DNA of 64,000 bases from Bacillota bacterium (GCA_023421075.1 JAEZUM010000057.1:1-64000); one strand, 5' to 3'; shown: positions 7,888 through 16,681, numbered from the stretch's first letter. Made by a program: numbers and translations. Notes: generated by a model not told the origin, from the sequence alone.

Positions 7888-9027
7888 TTATGTATCTACA
7901 AAATTGTAAAACGTATTAATCTCAGTATCAAAATTTATATCAAGTATTTTTGTTGCTAACTTTGTAGCTAAATTATTTTCTAAACATGTACATATTTTCA
8001 TATACAGGTCATCTACATCCTCAAAAGCGGATAAATATCCATTTACTCCATCAACAATTTGTTCTCTAATGCAGGGTAAGTCAGTAGATATGACAGGTTT
8101 ATGAAGAACCCTAGCTTCCAGTACTGCTATACCATAACCTTCATGCCTAGAGGGTTGTATATATAGATCACATTTATTCACTAGTGGTAGTGGATTATTC
8201 ATCTTACCTGTTAAGTGCATACAGTCACCTAATTCATAGGAATCAATTAATGATTGTAAGTTATCTCTTTCATTCCCATCCCCCACAATATACCAATTAA
8301 AATCAATATGATTATTCCTAAGTATTCTAGCCACTTCTATTGCTATATCAAATCCCTTCTGTTTTTCTAATCTTCCAACACTAACTAATATTAGTTTCTC
8401 ATCACATATGTCAACATCAGGCAGCTCTTTAGCTCTCTCTAGAATCAGTGGAATATCAATTATATTATAAAGAACATGTGTGTTTTCAGCTATTTCTGGA
8501 AATTGTTTGTTAAATGCTGCTTGAACCGCCTTCGAAACGCAAAAAATTGTACTATACTGGTGCATATAAGACCGCACCTTAAAATAGCATGACATGTCCT
8601 CATCATGTACCCACATTGCTCTTTTCCGAGCATTAATTTTTCTGATACCATATAATGTCATAAAATATCCGTAACCATGAAAATCCAAAAGTATATCATA
8701 ACTTTCATCAATATTGGGTACCTTCTTAAGTATTGCTTCAAAAAGGTTTTTCCTATGTATCTTCCTATAAACACGAACCATCAAAGAAGTGATTGAATGA
8801 TTACTTCCATTAGGATTAATATCCTGTTGAATAACCTTAGAGTAAAATCCAAAATCTATTAATATTATTTTCACAGATCTTGTTAAACGATTCTGAAAAC
8901 TCATATCATTTTCGATTAAATAAAGCGTAACATCATATTCTGAACTTAATTTATTAATAAAAGCAGTCATAGCCACTTCTGTTCCGCCACACCCCAAAGT
9001 TCTTGCTAGAATTGCTATTTTCTTCAT
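7888..9027 (-). CDS. family 4 glycosyltransferase
   Basis: A 379-residue GT-B fold transferase. The N-terminal acceptor domain starts AILARTLGCGGTEVAMTAF, with the GGTE loop typical of family 4. The donor domain carries LVSVGRLEKQKGFDIAIEVA and the EX7E-type motif PSRHEGYGIAVLEARVLHKPV. It would use a nucleotide-activated sugar to extend a glycan in the cytoplasm. It is the last of three glycosyltransferase-type genes read in one direction from the promoter at 11025-11053. It ends against the gap after the B1 gene. Acceptor unknown; both a surface glycan and, less likely, the lasso peptide are possible. Confidence 0.85.
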   Translation of the reverse strand: MKKIAILARTLGCGGTEVAMTAFINKLSSEYDVTLYLIENDMSFQNRLTRSVKIILIDFGFYSKVIQQDINPNGSNHSITSLMVRVYRKIHRKNLFEAILKKVPNIDESYDILLDFHGYGYFMTLYGIRKINARKRAMWVHDEDMSCYFKVRSYMHQYSTIFCVSKAVQAAFNKQFPEIAENTHVLYNIIDIPLILERAKELPDVDICDEKLILVSVGRLEKQKGFDIAIEVARILRNNHIDFNWYIVGDGNERDNLQSLIDSYELGDCMHLTGKMNNPLPLVNKCDLYIQPSRHEGYGIAVLEARVLHKPVISTDLPCIREQIVDGVNGYLSAFEDVDDLYMKICTCLENNLATKLATKILDINFDTEINTFYNFVDT

Positions 9028-9182
9028 ATCTAATTACCTCTTATAGTTAGTTTTATTGCTATTAACAAGGTTGCTTATTAATAAATTACCTACATATCCT
9101 ACACATATGAATATCTCAGTGAATAGATACCATTCCAATATGAAATATCGATGTAATATATGTCCTACTATATATCATCAGA

Positions 9183-10100
9183 TTACACACTATTTAATAG
9201 AAATTTTCCAATCTTCAATTTTAGTCTATTCATATAGAAGTTTATCCATGAAACTCTATACAGTAGATACGCCGAATCACATCGTATTAAGTTCAAAATA
9301 TACATCTTCCGTGGCCCTTGAGCATGAATTGTCTTTGCTTTAATCAAAGTTCCATCCTGTAACTGAAATAAAGGCTTTTTCTCTATAAAAGAAATTCTCT
9401 TCAAACCTAATTTTACATTCATTACGACGCTCTCATTTGCCAACAACTCAGAATTGACATAAGAATCGAAGACAGTATTATCATATGTAATCGTACCTGT
9501 ATTAAAAACTCTCCATCTCTTCTGACGATCCCATAAATATAACAATGTCATATCACAAATTCCACCATTTATATTATTTTTTTTATGAAAACACCATTTC
9601 TCTCGTAAAATATTTATCTGATGAGTGTAGGCTTCCATTAAAAATTCAATAAAATCATCCATAGCATCGAGAGTCCAGTACGAGCAATGAGGCGAAATTG
9701 TCCAATTATATTCTAAATCTGTTCCACTCCACTTAAAATATGCAACATCATACTTATTCATATCTAATTCAGAGATATCTTCATAAATTATTAAATCACT
9801 ATCAAGCATCCAGAGTTCGTTTATATTGTGTTTTCGTGCATAATCATATACACAAAAATATCTCTTAAAACATACCAGTTCAAATTCATAATCATTTGAT
9901 GACATATGGATATACTTAGTTTTAAACTCTTCGTAACGATTATCTACATAATCATCCATGTTATACCATTTTTTATATAAATTACGATTACTATTGTCAC
10001 CAAGCAAAACAAAGTCTTTGCAATATTTAGCTGTATTTTGAATTATTGGTGCCAGATAATTTGGACATCCTTTATGGATGAAAACCAACTGAGCCATCAT
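9183..10100 (-). CDS. putative glycosyltransferase (GT-A-like, unassigned)
   Basis: A protein of about 305 residues. The N-terminus (QLVFIHKGCPNYLAPII) and ELWMLDSDLIIYEDISEL, with a DSD metal-binding type motif near residue 100, suggest a GT-A fold nucleotide-sugar transferase; a later GGICDMTLLYLW segment resembles the acceptor region of related enzymes. I cannot place it in a numbered family. Its ATGATG start overlaps the stop of the upstream family 8 gene (GGAGGAATATGATG), so the two are translationally coupled. Confidence 0.65.
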   Translation of the reverse strand: MMAQLVFIHKGCPNYLAPIIQNTAKYCKDFVLLGDNSNRNLYKKWYNMDDYVDNRYEEFKTKYIHMSSNDYEFELVCFKRYFCVYDYARKHNINELWMLDSDLIIYEDISELDMNKYDVAYFKWSGTDLEYNWTISPHCSYWTLDAMDDFIEFLMEAYTHQINILREKWCFHKKNNINGGICDMTLLYLWDRQKRWRVFNTGTITYDNTVFDSYVNSELLANESVVMNVKLGLKRISFIEKKPLFQLQDGTLIKAKTIHAQGPRKMYILNLIRCDSAYLLYRVSWINFYMNRLKLKIGKFLLNSV

Positions 10101-10972
10101 ATTCCTCCTTTAGTCATTTTCTCTTTAGCCTTTAGAAGCAAACTCAATAGTTTATAAGTTAACCATTCAACTATATAACCCTGTCTAATACGTATGTTCC
10201 AATAGTACTTAAAAGTAAAATGGATGTTTTTCGGTTGCCAAGGTTTCCATGGACCAATATAGTGTAATATGCATGTTTGATTGCTGACTAACATTTGTTC
10301 ATTGTTTACCTTCCAATCAAAATGAACCTGATAATTGAATCTAATAGCATCTGCAAATATCACATCATCATCGTATACAAGGTTTAAGATATCTTGATCA
10401 GGGGATACCAGAATATCCTTTTTTAAATCGATAAGTTTAAGAACATGTTCCTCTGAAAACTGTTTTCTGATTTTATCTAGATTAAATAGCATTACACCAG
10501 AATTGAAATATCTCTGTTCTTCTCTACGTCCAAGACGTATATTACATCCCCTAGCTATATCTTCCAACCCCACACCCTGTCGTTCATCACATGCAATAAT
10601 TGAACATCCTTGGAAATCCATACTATATAAATCACTTATATCCTTAATAATTATAATATCCGCATCCAACCATAATATCTTGTCCAAAGTTTGAGGGAGA
10701 AAATTACTACAAAAGATTCTATAATACATTTCTTTTGAAAAGTGATTACCAATAGGTGCAGAGTTCAAAAAATCCTTTGAAACCTCAATTGTATGTAAAG
10801 TACCATGGCAGATATTTCTTACATATATTTCTAATTTTATTGTATTTTTATGAGACAACTCACTACTCATTAAATACAAATCCAAATGATCCCTATTTGT
10901 CCTAGCTAACGACAATAACATGGTCTGTAATGGCTTAAAATAATTATCATTTATTGCAACAAGTATATTCAC
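10097..10972 (-). CDS. family 8 glycosyltransferase
   Basis: A 291-residue retaining galactosyl/glucosyltransferase-type protein. It shows the family 8 N-terminus (NILVAINDNYFKPLQTMLLS), KILWLDADIIIIKDISDLY with the DxD metal site, FNSGVMLFNLDKIRK, and the C-terminal HYIGPWKPW motif with the conserved histidine. Start is GTG behind GGGAGTTTGTT. It is the first gene of a three-gene unit and has a good promoter 52 bases upstream. In Firmicutes such enzymes decorate surface glycans or serine-rich glycoproteins; the acceptor here is unknown. Confidence 0.88.
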   Translation of the reverse strand: MNILVAINDNYFKPLQTMLLSLARTNRDHLDLYLMSSELSHKNTIKLEIYVRNICHGTLHTIEVSKDFLNSAPIGNHFSKEMYYRIFCSNFLPQTLDKILWLDADIIIIKDISDLYSMDFQGCSIIACDERQGVGLEDIARGCNIRLGRREEQRYFNSGVMLFNLDKIRKQFSEEHVLKLIDLKKDILVSPDQDILNLVYDDDVIFADAIRFNYQVHFDWKVNNEQMLVSNQTCILHYIGPWKPWQPKNIHFTFKYYWNIRIRQGYIVEWLTYKLLSLLLKAKEKMTKGGI

Positions 10973-11024
10973 AACAAACTCCCATTCTTTTCATATATTT
11001 GGTTAATTTTTACATTTCTTTGTT

Positions 11025-11053
11025 ATTATATAGTATTACCTCTAAAAAATCAA
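11025..11053 (-). promoter_or_regulatory. promoter of the family 8 glycosyltransferase unit
   Basis: On the minus strand TTGATT (11053-11048), a 17-base spacer and TATAAT (11030-11025) lie about 52 bases before the GTG start at 10972. Together with the terminator at 11104-11149 this separates the three glycosyltransferase genes from the lasso genes. Confidence 0.65.
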
Positions 11054-11103
11054 GTCATATTTAATTTATACATATTATCAATAATGATTAAACTAAAGTT
11101 ATG

Positions 11104-11149
11104 CAAAAAAATACCTACGCAATATGTAAGTAACAGCTTTACGTAGGTA
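11104..11149 (-). terminator. terminator of the lasso operon
   Basis: On the minus strand TACCTACG pairs with CGTAGGTA (11142-11149 with 11112-11119), and the loop can pair further around TAAAGCTGTTACTTA. The hairpin is followed by TTTTTTT. It begins 11 bases after the stop of the kinase gene. Confidence 0.75.
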
Positions 11150-11159
11150 ATTTAGATGT

Positions 11160-12095
11160 TTATTTATACGCTTTTTCCAATTTATCTAATGTACTAATTA
11201 CCAACTCAGCTTGCTTCGTTGAAGTTTTATGCTTTTCTGGTCGCTCTATTATATACATAGGAATATCTCTCGCAATCTTTAACCAACTCTTTAATTCGTA
11301 TTCATTACATCCAAAATTCTGAAAACATTCAACTTTATATAGAATCGACATTAATAATTTTAGCTTATCTCCACCTACTACTTCTTTTATATGTACTTGT
11401 TCACAAGTTACAACTTTAATCACAAAAATCGCTTGTAAGGGTGCTGACTCACAATAAAATTTTTTCCTTTCAGGAATTGCATATTTTTCACGGACTTCTT
11501 CTATTCTAACTAACTTATTTATATCATATTGATAATCAAGTGCTACATCTTTACATAGCTTTCTTTGTGGATAAGCAGCATGTACTATCGATCCTAATTC
11601 ATCATTTGATATTACGACTGTATCATCGGCACAAAAGTATATATTATCATAAAGAAGTAATTCTGAAGTTAGTGTTGACTTACCAGCCCCACTTGCTCCA
11701 CAGATTGCTATTGCTTTTCCGTTTCTCACCATCCCACTTCCGTGTAATTCAATATACCCTCGCTGCAAGAACAAAAAGTATATACATGATGTTAAAAATA
11801 TCTGATTAACATAAACAGGATCAAAATTCGGCTTTAGTTGATATTCAATTGTGTTACCAAATGTTATTACAAAAGCACCTTGATTTACGAAACGAACAAC
11901 AGATAACTTATTATCATAATGATACATGCATCCAAATCCTCTTTCTAATTCAAATGCTGTTTCATCCACATACTCTTGCTTTAATCGTGTTTTCCTAATA
12001 GTAATATCAATTGTATCTTGTGATTCAATTTCCATTAATTCAGCAAATTGATAATCTGACATTACGAACAATCCATGTATCTTGTAATAATACAT
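11160..12095 (-). CDS. HPr-kinase-like lasso peptide kinase
   Basis: A 311-residue protein of the HprK-like fold found in lasso peptide clusters, where the characterised member PadeK phosphorylates the C-terminal serine of paeninodin precursor. It has LHGSGMV (H118), the Walker A loop GASGAGKST at 133-141 and the acidic pair D157-D158 in FCADDTV. The start is the ATG behind GGAGGGAAAACA; a much longer frame upstream overlaps the precursor gene in another frame and is not credible. It is the last lasso gene, 79 bases after the precursor stop, with a perfect hairpin between. In the precursor the best C-terminal target is S48, which is followed by Pro-Gln and is therefore not terminal. Confidence 0.85.
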   Translation of the reverse strand: MYYYKIHGLFVMSDYQFAELMEIESQDTIDITIRKTRLKQEYVDETAFELERGFGCMYHYDNKLSVVRFVNQGAFVITFGNTIEYQLKPNFDPVYVNQIFLTSCIYFLFLQRGYIELHGSGMVRNGKAIAICGASGAGKSTLTSELLLYDNIYFCADDTVVISNDELGSIVHAAYPQRKLCKDVALDYQYDINKLVRIEEVREKYAIPERKKFYCESAPLQAIFVIKVVTCEQVHIKEVVGGDKLKLLMSILYKVECFQNFGCNEYELKSWLKIARDIPMYIIERPEKHKTSTKQAELVISTLDKLEKAYK

Positions 12096-12140
12096 TGTTT
12101 TCCCTCCTCTGTAATATAGCCTACAAAATCCTATATAAAA

Positions 12141-12168
12141 GAAAAAGTCACAGAAATGTGACTTTTTC
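12141..12168 (-). terminator. perfect 12-bp hairpin between precursor and kinase genes
   Basis: GAAAAAGTCACA (12141-12152) and TGTGACTTTTTC (12157-12168) are exact reverse complements with a 4-base loop. On the minus strand the descending arm ends in TTTTTC, so it can work as an intrinsic, probably partial, terminator 6 bases after the precursor stop. It would give more precursor than kinase mRNA. Confidence 0.75.
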
Positions 12169-12174
12169 ATAATA

Positions 12175-12327
12175 TTACTGTGGCGAACCTGCACCAGCGC
12201 CTGGACGATACCAGTGACCATCAATATTCTGCCATGGCCCATCAAAATTATCTGAAGGAGCACCACCATCGGCAGTTGCTGTAATGTCTAATTCTTCCAT
12301 ACTAGGCATTCCCCATTCTTTCTTCAT
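12175..12327 (-). CDS. lasso peptide precursor (50 residues)
   Basis: A 50-residue peptide behind AGGAGGAATCATAT, too short for normal gene calling. The leader has W5-G-M-P8 in place of the usual YxxP motif bound by B1 proteins, then EELDITATA, matching the LDVxxTM pattern of Firmicutes lasso leaders. A Thr at 18 would be the conserved -2 residue and place the first core residue at D20. The C-terminal part is rich in Gly, Asp and aromatic residues (GPWQNIDGHWYRPG) and ends GAGAGSPQ. Candidate ring acids are D26 and D29. It lies between the cyclase and the kinase, the usual paeninodin-type order. Identity rests on leader pattern and context. Confidence 0.85.
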   Translation of the reverse strand: MKKEWGMPSMEELDITATADGGAPSDNFDGPWQNIDGHWYRPGAGAGSPQ

Positions 12328-12368
12328 ATATGATTCCTCCTTTCGATGATTTTTTATTACATATTCAT

Positions 12369-12377
12369 ATTATAGCA
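12369..12377 (-). promoter_or_regulatory. extended -10 promoter of the precursor gene
   Basis: On the minus strand TGCTATAAT is an extended -10 element 42 bases before the precursor ATG, in the gap after the cyclase stop. No good -35 is seen 16-18 bases further up. An internal promoter here plus the hairpin at 12141-12168 would make the precursor a short, abundant transcript. Confidence 0.5.
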
Positions 12378-12395
12378 TTTTTTTTATTTATGCAT

Positions 12396-14327
12396 TTATT
12401 CTAACGAAACTGTAAGATTTTTGATTGCATCCATGTATTCTAGTGCTATAAGCGTATAAGCATGCCTAACAAGGTCAAATTCTTTCATGTTTGACAAATC
12501 CGAATGTATTTGTAAATCTAATATTGCTTTTTCGCAATCAATAAATCTATTATTTATACTCTTCTGATATAGTTCTATCCACTCATTTCTGATAACATTC
12601 CATTTACTTTGAATGCGGTACAACAAATCAGCACTTTGTCTTCCTTTCGTATTAGCAGTTAAAATATGTGATGGTAATTCATTTTTTAAGTACTCTTTTA
12701 TCAAACGTCTATCTTTTCCCTTCTTTAGAAATTGTCTCAATGGAAGACTCATGCAAAATTCGATAATTCTTTTATCTTTCGTAGGATCACGTTCTATCAC
12801 ACCTGAATATAATGAATACTTAGTATATATTTCACCTATTTGTCTTAATGGAAGAAAACTAGCTCTCATAATATTATATTGATCAAAATCTCTCCTAGCG
12901 CGTTCAAACCCAGTCTCCATATCAATCAGACGAATCAGACATTGTTGCCTCTCCATCATATCCTTCTTTAGAAATGATTTTTCTGTGTATCTCTTTTTCA
13001 ATACTGTTTTATTTAGATTTGTAAAATATGTTTTTGTTATCTTTTTCAAAGCATACTTTCGGCTATAGCCATATAAATCACGAAAGTTATTTAATTCTTT
13101 TATCACAGAAATAAATTTACCACTTGCAAACATAGTATTCATATACACTTCAAAGTCACTAAAGGAAATTGTTGTATTTCCATGTGAACCAGTTAACATC
13201 ATTCTGGAACCCTTCGTATACGCATCTCTCATGGCTTCATATATCCAAATATTATTTTGTATTGATTTATATGGCATTTCAATTATCTTTTGCAAGGATT
13301 TTCTACTATCCCATGCATTCTGTCCTTCTAAAGTTAAAAATTCACACTCCAAGTTTCCTAAAAACTCCTTTGTTTTAAGGACAGCTTCTTTTTCATCTTC
13401 GATATAATATGTAGTATCTCCACACTTGTAACCTGGTAATGGTACCGATGTATATGCATACAACTTTTTACCTTCTTTTTTCAGTTCATTGGCAGCATAA
13501 CAGGCCACTGAAGTAGAATCCAAACCACTACTCAAAAGAATTGATATCCTGTCTTCCGAACGTAAAGTACAATTTACAGCTTCATTAAATAAATTTTTAA
13601 ATATATTTTCATATTCTTTATCATTTTTTAACGTTAATATTTTAGTATTTTTTAACGGATCCCAATATGTTTCTTTATTACAGCCTTTGTCAGTTATGGT
13701 TACTAATTGTGCTGGTGCTACTCGGTATATTCCTTTTATTGGTGTCTCCTCTGTTTCATTTATCATATATAAATGATCCATAGCTAAAAAATCAGAAATC
13801 CATCTAGAATTAATATCAACGCTATGTTCAAGAGATATTAGTGACTTAATCAAAGAAGAGTAATATATGACACCATTAAGAATCCGATAATAGACACAAC
13901 GATTTCCAACAGCATCTACACAGAGATTTACTTGCTGTTTCCCATCATACCATACCATGGAATATGCTCCAAGCAATGTATTAAGGCTATTTTTACCATG
14001 TGTTTTAAGTATGTCCGATAATATTGTACCATCTGGAATATTTTCATTTGCATCTGTTTTATATAACATTTGACATAATTCATTTCTATTATCTAAGATA
14101 ACATCAGCATTGCAATACCAATTTGCTTCTTTCTGGAGTACGGGAAGTATCTCATGTTTGGCTTCTCTGGTGACATACTGAATTCCGCACCCCATATAAA
14201 TATGGTGTGTTCGTCTTTCCTCAATACGGTCTAAAATACAATCATCAAATGGCTTTCTTAAAAGCTCAATATGCGTATCGTTGATTGCTTTACCTGATAG
14301 ATCAATTGCTCCCCAAATTGCTGACAT
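12396..14327 (-). CDS. lasso cyclase (asparagine synthetase-like, C protein)
   Basis: A 643-residue asparagine synthetase B homologue. In lasso biosynthesis this enzyme adenylates the side-chain carboxylate of a core Asp or Glu and joins it to the N-terminal amine to form the macrolactam. The N-terminal amidotransferase-like domain begins MSAIWGAIDL with Ser instead of the Cys2 nucleophile, so it should not hydrolyse glutamine, as is normal for these cyclases. The ATP-pyrophosphatase signature SGLDS is at 267-271. The start is set at the ATG behind GGAGGTGTACAAGTTT; an upstream ATG adds 12 unlikely residues. It follows the transglutaminase-like gene and precedes the precursor. Confidence 0.9.
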   Translation of the reverse strand: MSAIWGAIDLSGKAINDTHIELLRKPFDDCILDRIEERRTHHIYMGCGIQYVTREAKHEILPVLQKEANWYCNADVILDNRNELCQMLYKTDANENIPDGTILSDILKTHGKNSLNTLLGAYSMVWYDGKQQVNLCVDAVGNRCVYYRILNGVIYYSSLIKSLISLEHSVDINSRWISDFLAMDHLYMINETEETPIKGIYRVAPAQLVTITDKGCNKETYWDPLKNTKILTLKNDKEYENIFKNLFNEAVNCTLRSEDRISILLSSGLDSTSVACYAANELKKEGKKLYAYTSVPLPGYKCGDTTYYIEDEKEAVLKTKEFLGNLECEFLTLEGQNAWDSRKSLQKIIEMPYKSIQNNIWIYEAMRDAYTKGSRMMLTGSHGNTTISFSDFEVYMNTMFASGKFISVIKELNNFRDLYGYSRKYALKKITKTYFTNLNKTVLKKRYTEKSFLKKDMMERQQCLIRLIDMETGFERARRDFDQYNIMRASFLPLRQIGEIYTKYSLYSGVIERDPTKDKRIIEFCMSLPLRQFLKKGKDRRLIKEYLKNELPSHILTANTKGRQSADLLYRIQSKWNVIRNEWIELYQKSINNRFIDCEKAILDLQIHSDLSNMKEFDLVRHAYTLIALEYMDAIKNLTVSLE

Positions 14328-14360
14328 AAACTTGTACACCTCCATATAATATTCAAGTAT

Positions 14361-14387
14361 CAACCCTCAACTTATGATTGAGGGTTG
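14361..14387. other. 10-bp inverted repeat before the cyclase gene
   Basis: CAACCCTCAA (14361-14370) and TTGAGGGTTG (14378-14387) form a perfect stem with a 7-base loop, directly after the transglutaminase-like stop. No T-run follows on the minus strand, so it is more likely an mRNA processing or stability element than a terminator. Confidence 0.45.
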
Positions 14388-14391
14388 TTTA

Positions 14392-16122
14392 TTACATAAA
14401 TCCAATACAAAACGCTGACATAAACATATCCTGATAGGCTCGATAAGAAACTTGCTCGCCTCTATTATTATATATGGATATTGCCAAAAATTTCGTATTG
14501 GATGTAGTAGTGAATGAACTTCCATTTTTCAAATCATTTGACTTAATTAATAATAAATTAATTGACATCTCTCGAACTAAAACATTAAAATTATCATTTG
14601 GTATTATTATCATATACTTAACATTACTATTACAAGAAACATAGTCTTTTAGACAGATCCTAGAACCATATGGTTCATAAATACCCGTAGTTAAATTATA
14701 ATGTCCTGTTCTCCATTGATTAAAATCACATAAATTCACAGACTCAAGTGTTGCATACGATTTTTGAGCCTGTTTGCTGATTTTAACCACAAAACCCGAA
14801 GCAAATAATGTCATATATGCGTTAAAGGATAAGGCACTATTCGAAATATTATAGATACTTATTCCTAAATACTTTGTATTTGGTGAAGTTGTAAATGTGG
14901 ATCCATCCGAAAGATCATTTGACTTAATAAATTCCAGATTTTCCGTCATTTCTCTAATCAGAACATGATAAGTACGATCAGAGCATGCAATCTTATAATC
15001 TGTATTTATACTACAAGAAGCATATCCTATTAAACAAATTCTTGATGGATAAGATACATATTTCCCATTTAATAATGAATAGTGGCCGGTTCTCCACATG
15101 GTAAAATTTATTAGATCGATATTTTCAATACTAGTACTAATTAATAAACCATTAGAACTATTTGTAATCTCGCAGAACGGAGTTGGTATATCACCGATAT
15201 TAATATATTGTGTATTAGATCCATCAAAATACACTAACTGGTTATTCTTGATTCCAATTACCTTTAATTTTCTACCACTAATTCTGCCATCTTCTAAAAC
15301 TTGGTATGCTGAACCATCAATTTTTGATCTTACAATGGAATTACTTCCATACTGGATATAATACCAATACTGATCCAAATAATACATATTTCCGATTACT
15401 TCATGAACAAACCAATTACAGTATTTTGTAGATTTTGATAAAGTATTGATTGGATTGTACCAATTATAATGCTTTTTACTAAGTGTATTTAAAAATTCCG
15501 AATCATTTCTTATAAAAAAAGTATGAGAAGTCTCCCCTGTAACAGAGCTTACTGTATCATCCCAGGTGGTATCAATATGATACCACTCTCCATTAAGCTG
15601 TAGATATGCCCATTGGTGATTCATTGTATTACTCACTATATATGAGGTGTTAATGTTTAATAATTTACATAATAATCTAAGTGCATCGGTATACCCTTCA
15701 CATACACCAACTCCTAAACCTAGTGGTCCACCTGCATAATGAGCAATCAAACTAATATCTTGATATTTTGTATTAGTTATTATATAATCATGGACTATGA
15801 GTACTTTTTCAATTTCAGTCATTCTGTTATCAATTTGTGACAAAATAGAATTCACAGTGTTTCTTACTTTTACATACCTATTTACAAAATCTTTATCTGT
15901 ATTCATCAATTGAATCGTCTTTACAATCGCACCATTTTTCGTGATCTGGTAATATAATGCCCCGTAAGTATGAGCTGCAATTAAACACTCTCCAGCAGTT
16001 AGACCGTTCCACACCTTATCTAGTTCGAAAAAATCCATTCCATAAGATTCGATATTATGAATACTATTATCTGATGATAGTATCATTTGTTTTAATTCAT
16101 TTGTAAATGAAATATTGTCCAT
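14392..16122 (-). CDS. transglutaminase-like protein with duplicated C-terminal module
   Basis: A 576-residue protein with no signal peptide or membrane segment. Residues 75-190 form a transglutaminase-type papain-fold domain with a complete triad: C141 in GVGVCEGYTDAL, H169 in MNHQWAYL, D184 in WYHIDTTWDD. Residues 240-310 resemble short beta-propeller-like strands. The C-terminus holds two copies of a module of about 105 residues (342-444 and 469-572), each with WRTGHY, SRICL, VLxREM, IKSNDL, FTT and ISIYN. The modules look like beta-sandwich domains seen in surface and phage tail proteins. It lies between B2 and the cyclase, which is not part of the standard lasso set. It could be a second protease, a cross-linking enzyme, or a protein that handles the exported peptide; none is shown. 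Confidence 0.75.
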   Translation of the reverse strand: MDNISFTNELKQMILSSDNSIHNIESYGMDFFELDKVWNGLTAGECLIAAHTYGALYYQITKNGAIVKTIQLMNTDKDFVNRYVKVRNTVNSILSQIDNRMTEIEKVLIVHDYIITNTKYQDISLIAHYAGGPLGLGVGVCEGYTDALRLLCKLLNINTSYIVSNTMNHQWAYLQLNGEWYHIDTTWDDTVSSVTGETSHTFFIRNDSEFLNTLSKKHYNWYNPINTLSKSTKYCNWFVHEVIGNMYYLDQYWYYIQYGSNSIVRSKIDGSAYQVLEDGRISGRKLKVIGIKNNQLVYFDGSNTQYINIGDIPTPFCEITNSSNGLLISTSIENIDLINFTMWRTGHYSLLNGKYVSYPSRICLIGYASCSINTDYKIACSDRTYHVLIREMTENLEFIKSNDLSDGSTFTTSPNTKYLGISIYNISNSALSFNAYMTLFASGFVVKISKQAQKSYATLESVNLCDFNQWRTGHYNLTTGIYEPYGSRICLKDYVSCNSNVKYMIIIPNDNFNVLVREMSINLLLIKSNDLKNGSSFTTTSNTKFLAISIYNNRGEQVSYRAYQDMFMSAFCIGFM

Positions 16123-16231
16123 ACTTGTCGCATCCTATATTGATTTACAATATTAATATAAATATATGAAGTGAAAAATAGATTGTTCTCGAAATAGCAC
16201 ATATATTATCATTACATATCATATTTTCTTA

Positions 16232-16681
16232 TTATTTAGTATATTTTGCCACAGTTGCATAACCATTGCCATTACCTCCTGTTAAATATAGCGGACCACA
16301 TCTTAACCAAGCATGAGCAACCATACTGTTATCTTCTTTTTTTAATCCCAGATATAGAGTAGATCTTATTCCGTGATTATCTAAAATTTTTTGTGTTGTC
16401 ATAGCACACACCAGACATTTACTTTCCCATGGAGTATGTGGTGCAATATAGTTTATCAATGACGCTATATGTCTGGCTGTATCCAGATTTTCAGCACTTT
16501 CATCATATAACGTCTCCATACCTTTCTCTCCTAACATTTTCTCTAGTATTTTATTAGGCATTATTAATATACAAATTCGATAGAATAATGTATATCCAAG
16601 TACTGATATTGTCATTTTCTTACAGTTATTATGTAAAAAAAATTTAATAACCTTATTATTAAATTTGAATAAATTCTTCAT
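16232..16681 (-). CDS. lasso leader peptidase B2 (transglutaminase-like)
   Basis: A 149-residue cysteine protease-like protein of the lasso B2 family, which removes the leader together with the B1 protein. C89 in ESKCLVCAMTTQKIL and H123 in VAHAWLRCGPLYLTGG match the conserved Cys and His; the ending LTGGNGNGYATVAKY is typical of Firmicutes members. The N-terminal third is variable and hydrophobic around residues 25-42. I set the start at the ATG preceded by GAAAG; a TTG three codons earlier is an alternative. It is 22 bases downstream of the exporter gene. No B1 domain is fused, consistent with the separate B1 at 7235-7531. Confidence 0.88.
   Translation of the reverse strand: MKNLFKFNNKVIKFFLHNNCKKMTISVLGYTLFYRICILIMPNKILEKMLGEKGMETLYDESAENLDTARHIASLINYIAPHTPWESKCLVCAMTTQKILDNHGIRSTLYLGLKKEDNSMVAHAWLRCGPLYLTGGNGNGYATVAKYTK

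Noticed and set aside
12096..12269. 58-residue N-terminal extension of the kinase frame
   Set aside because: Overlaps the precursor gene in another frame, includes the hairpin and has no ribosome binding site; the ATG at 12095 has one.
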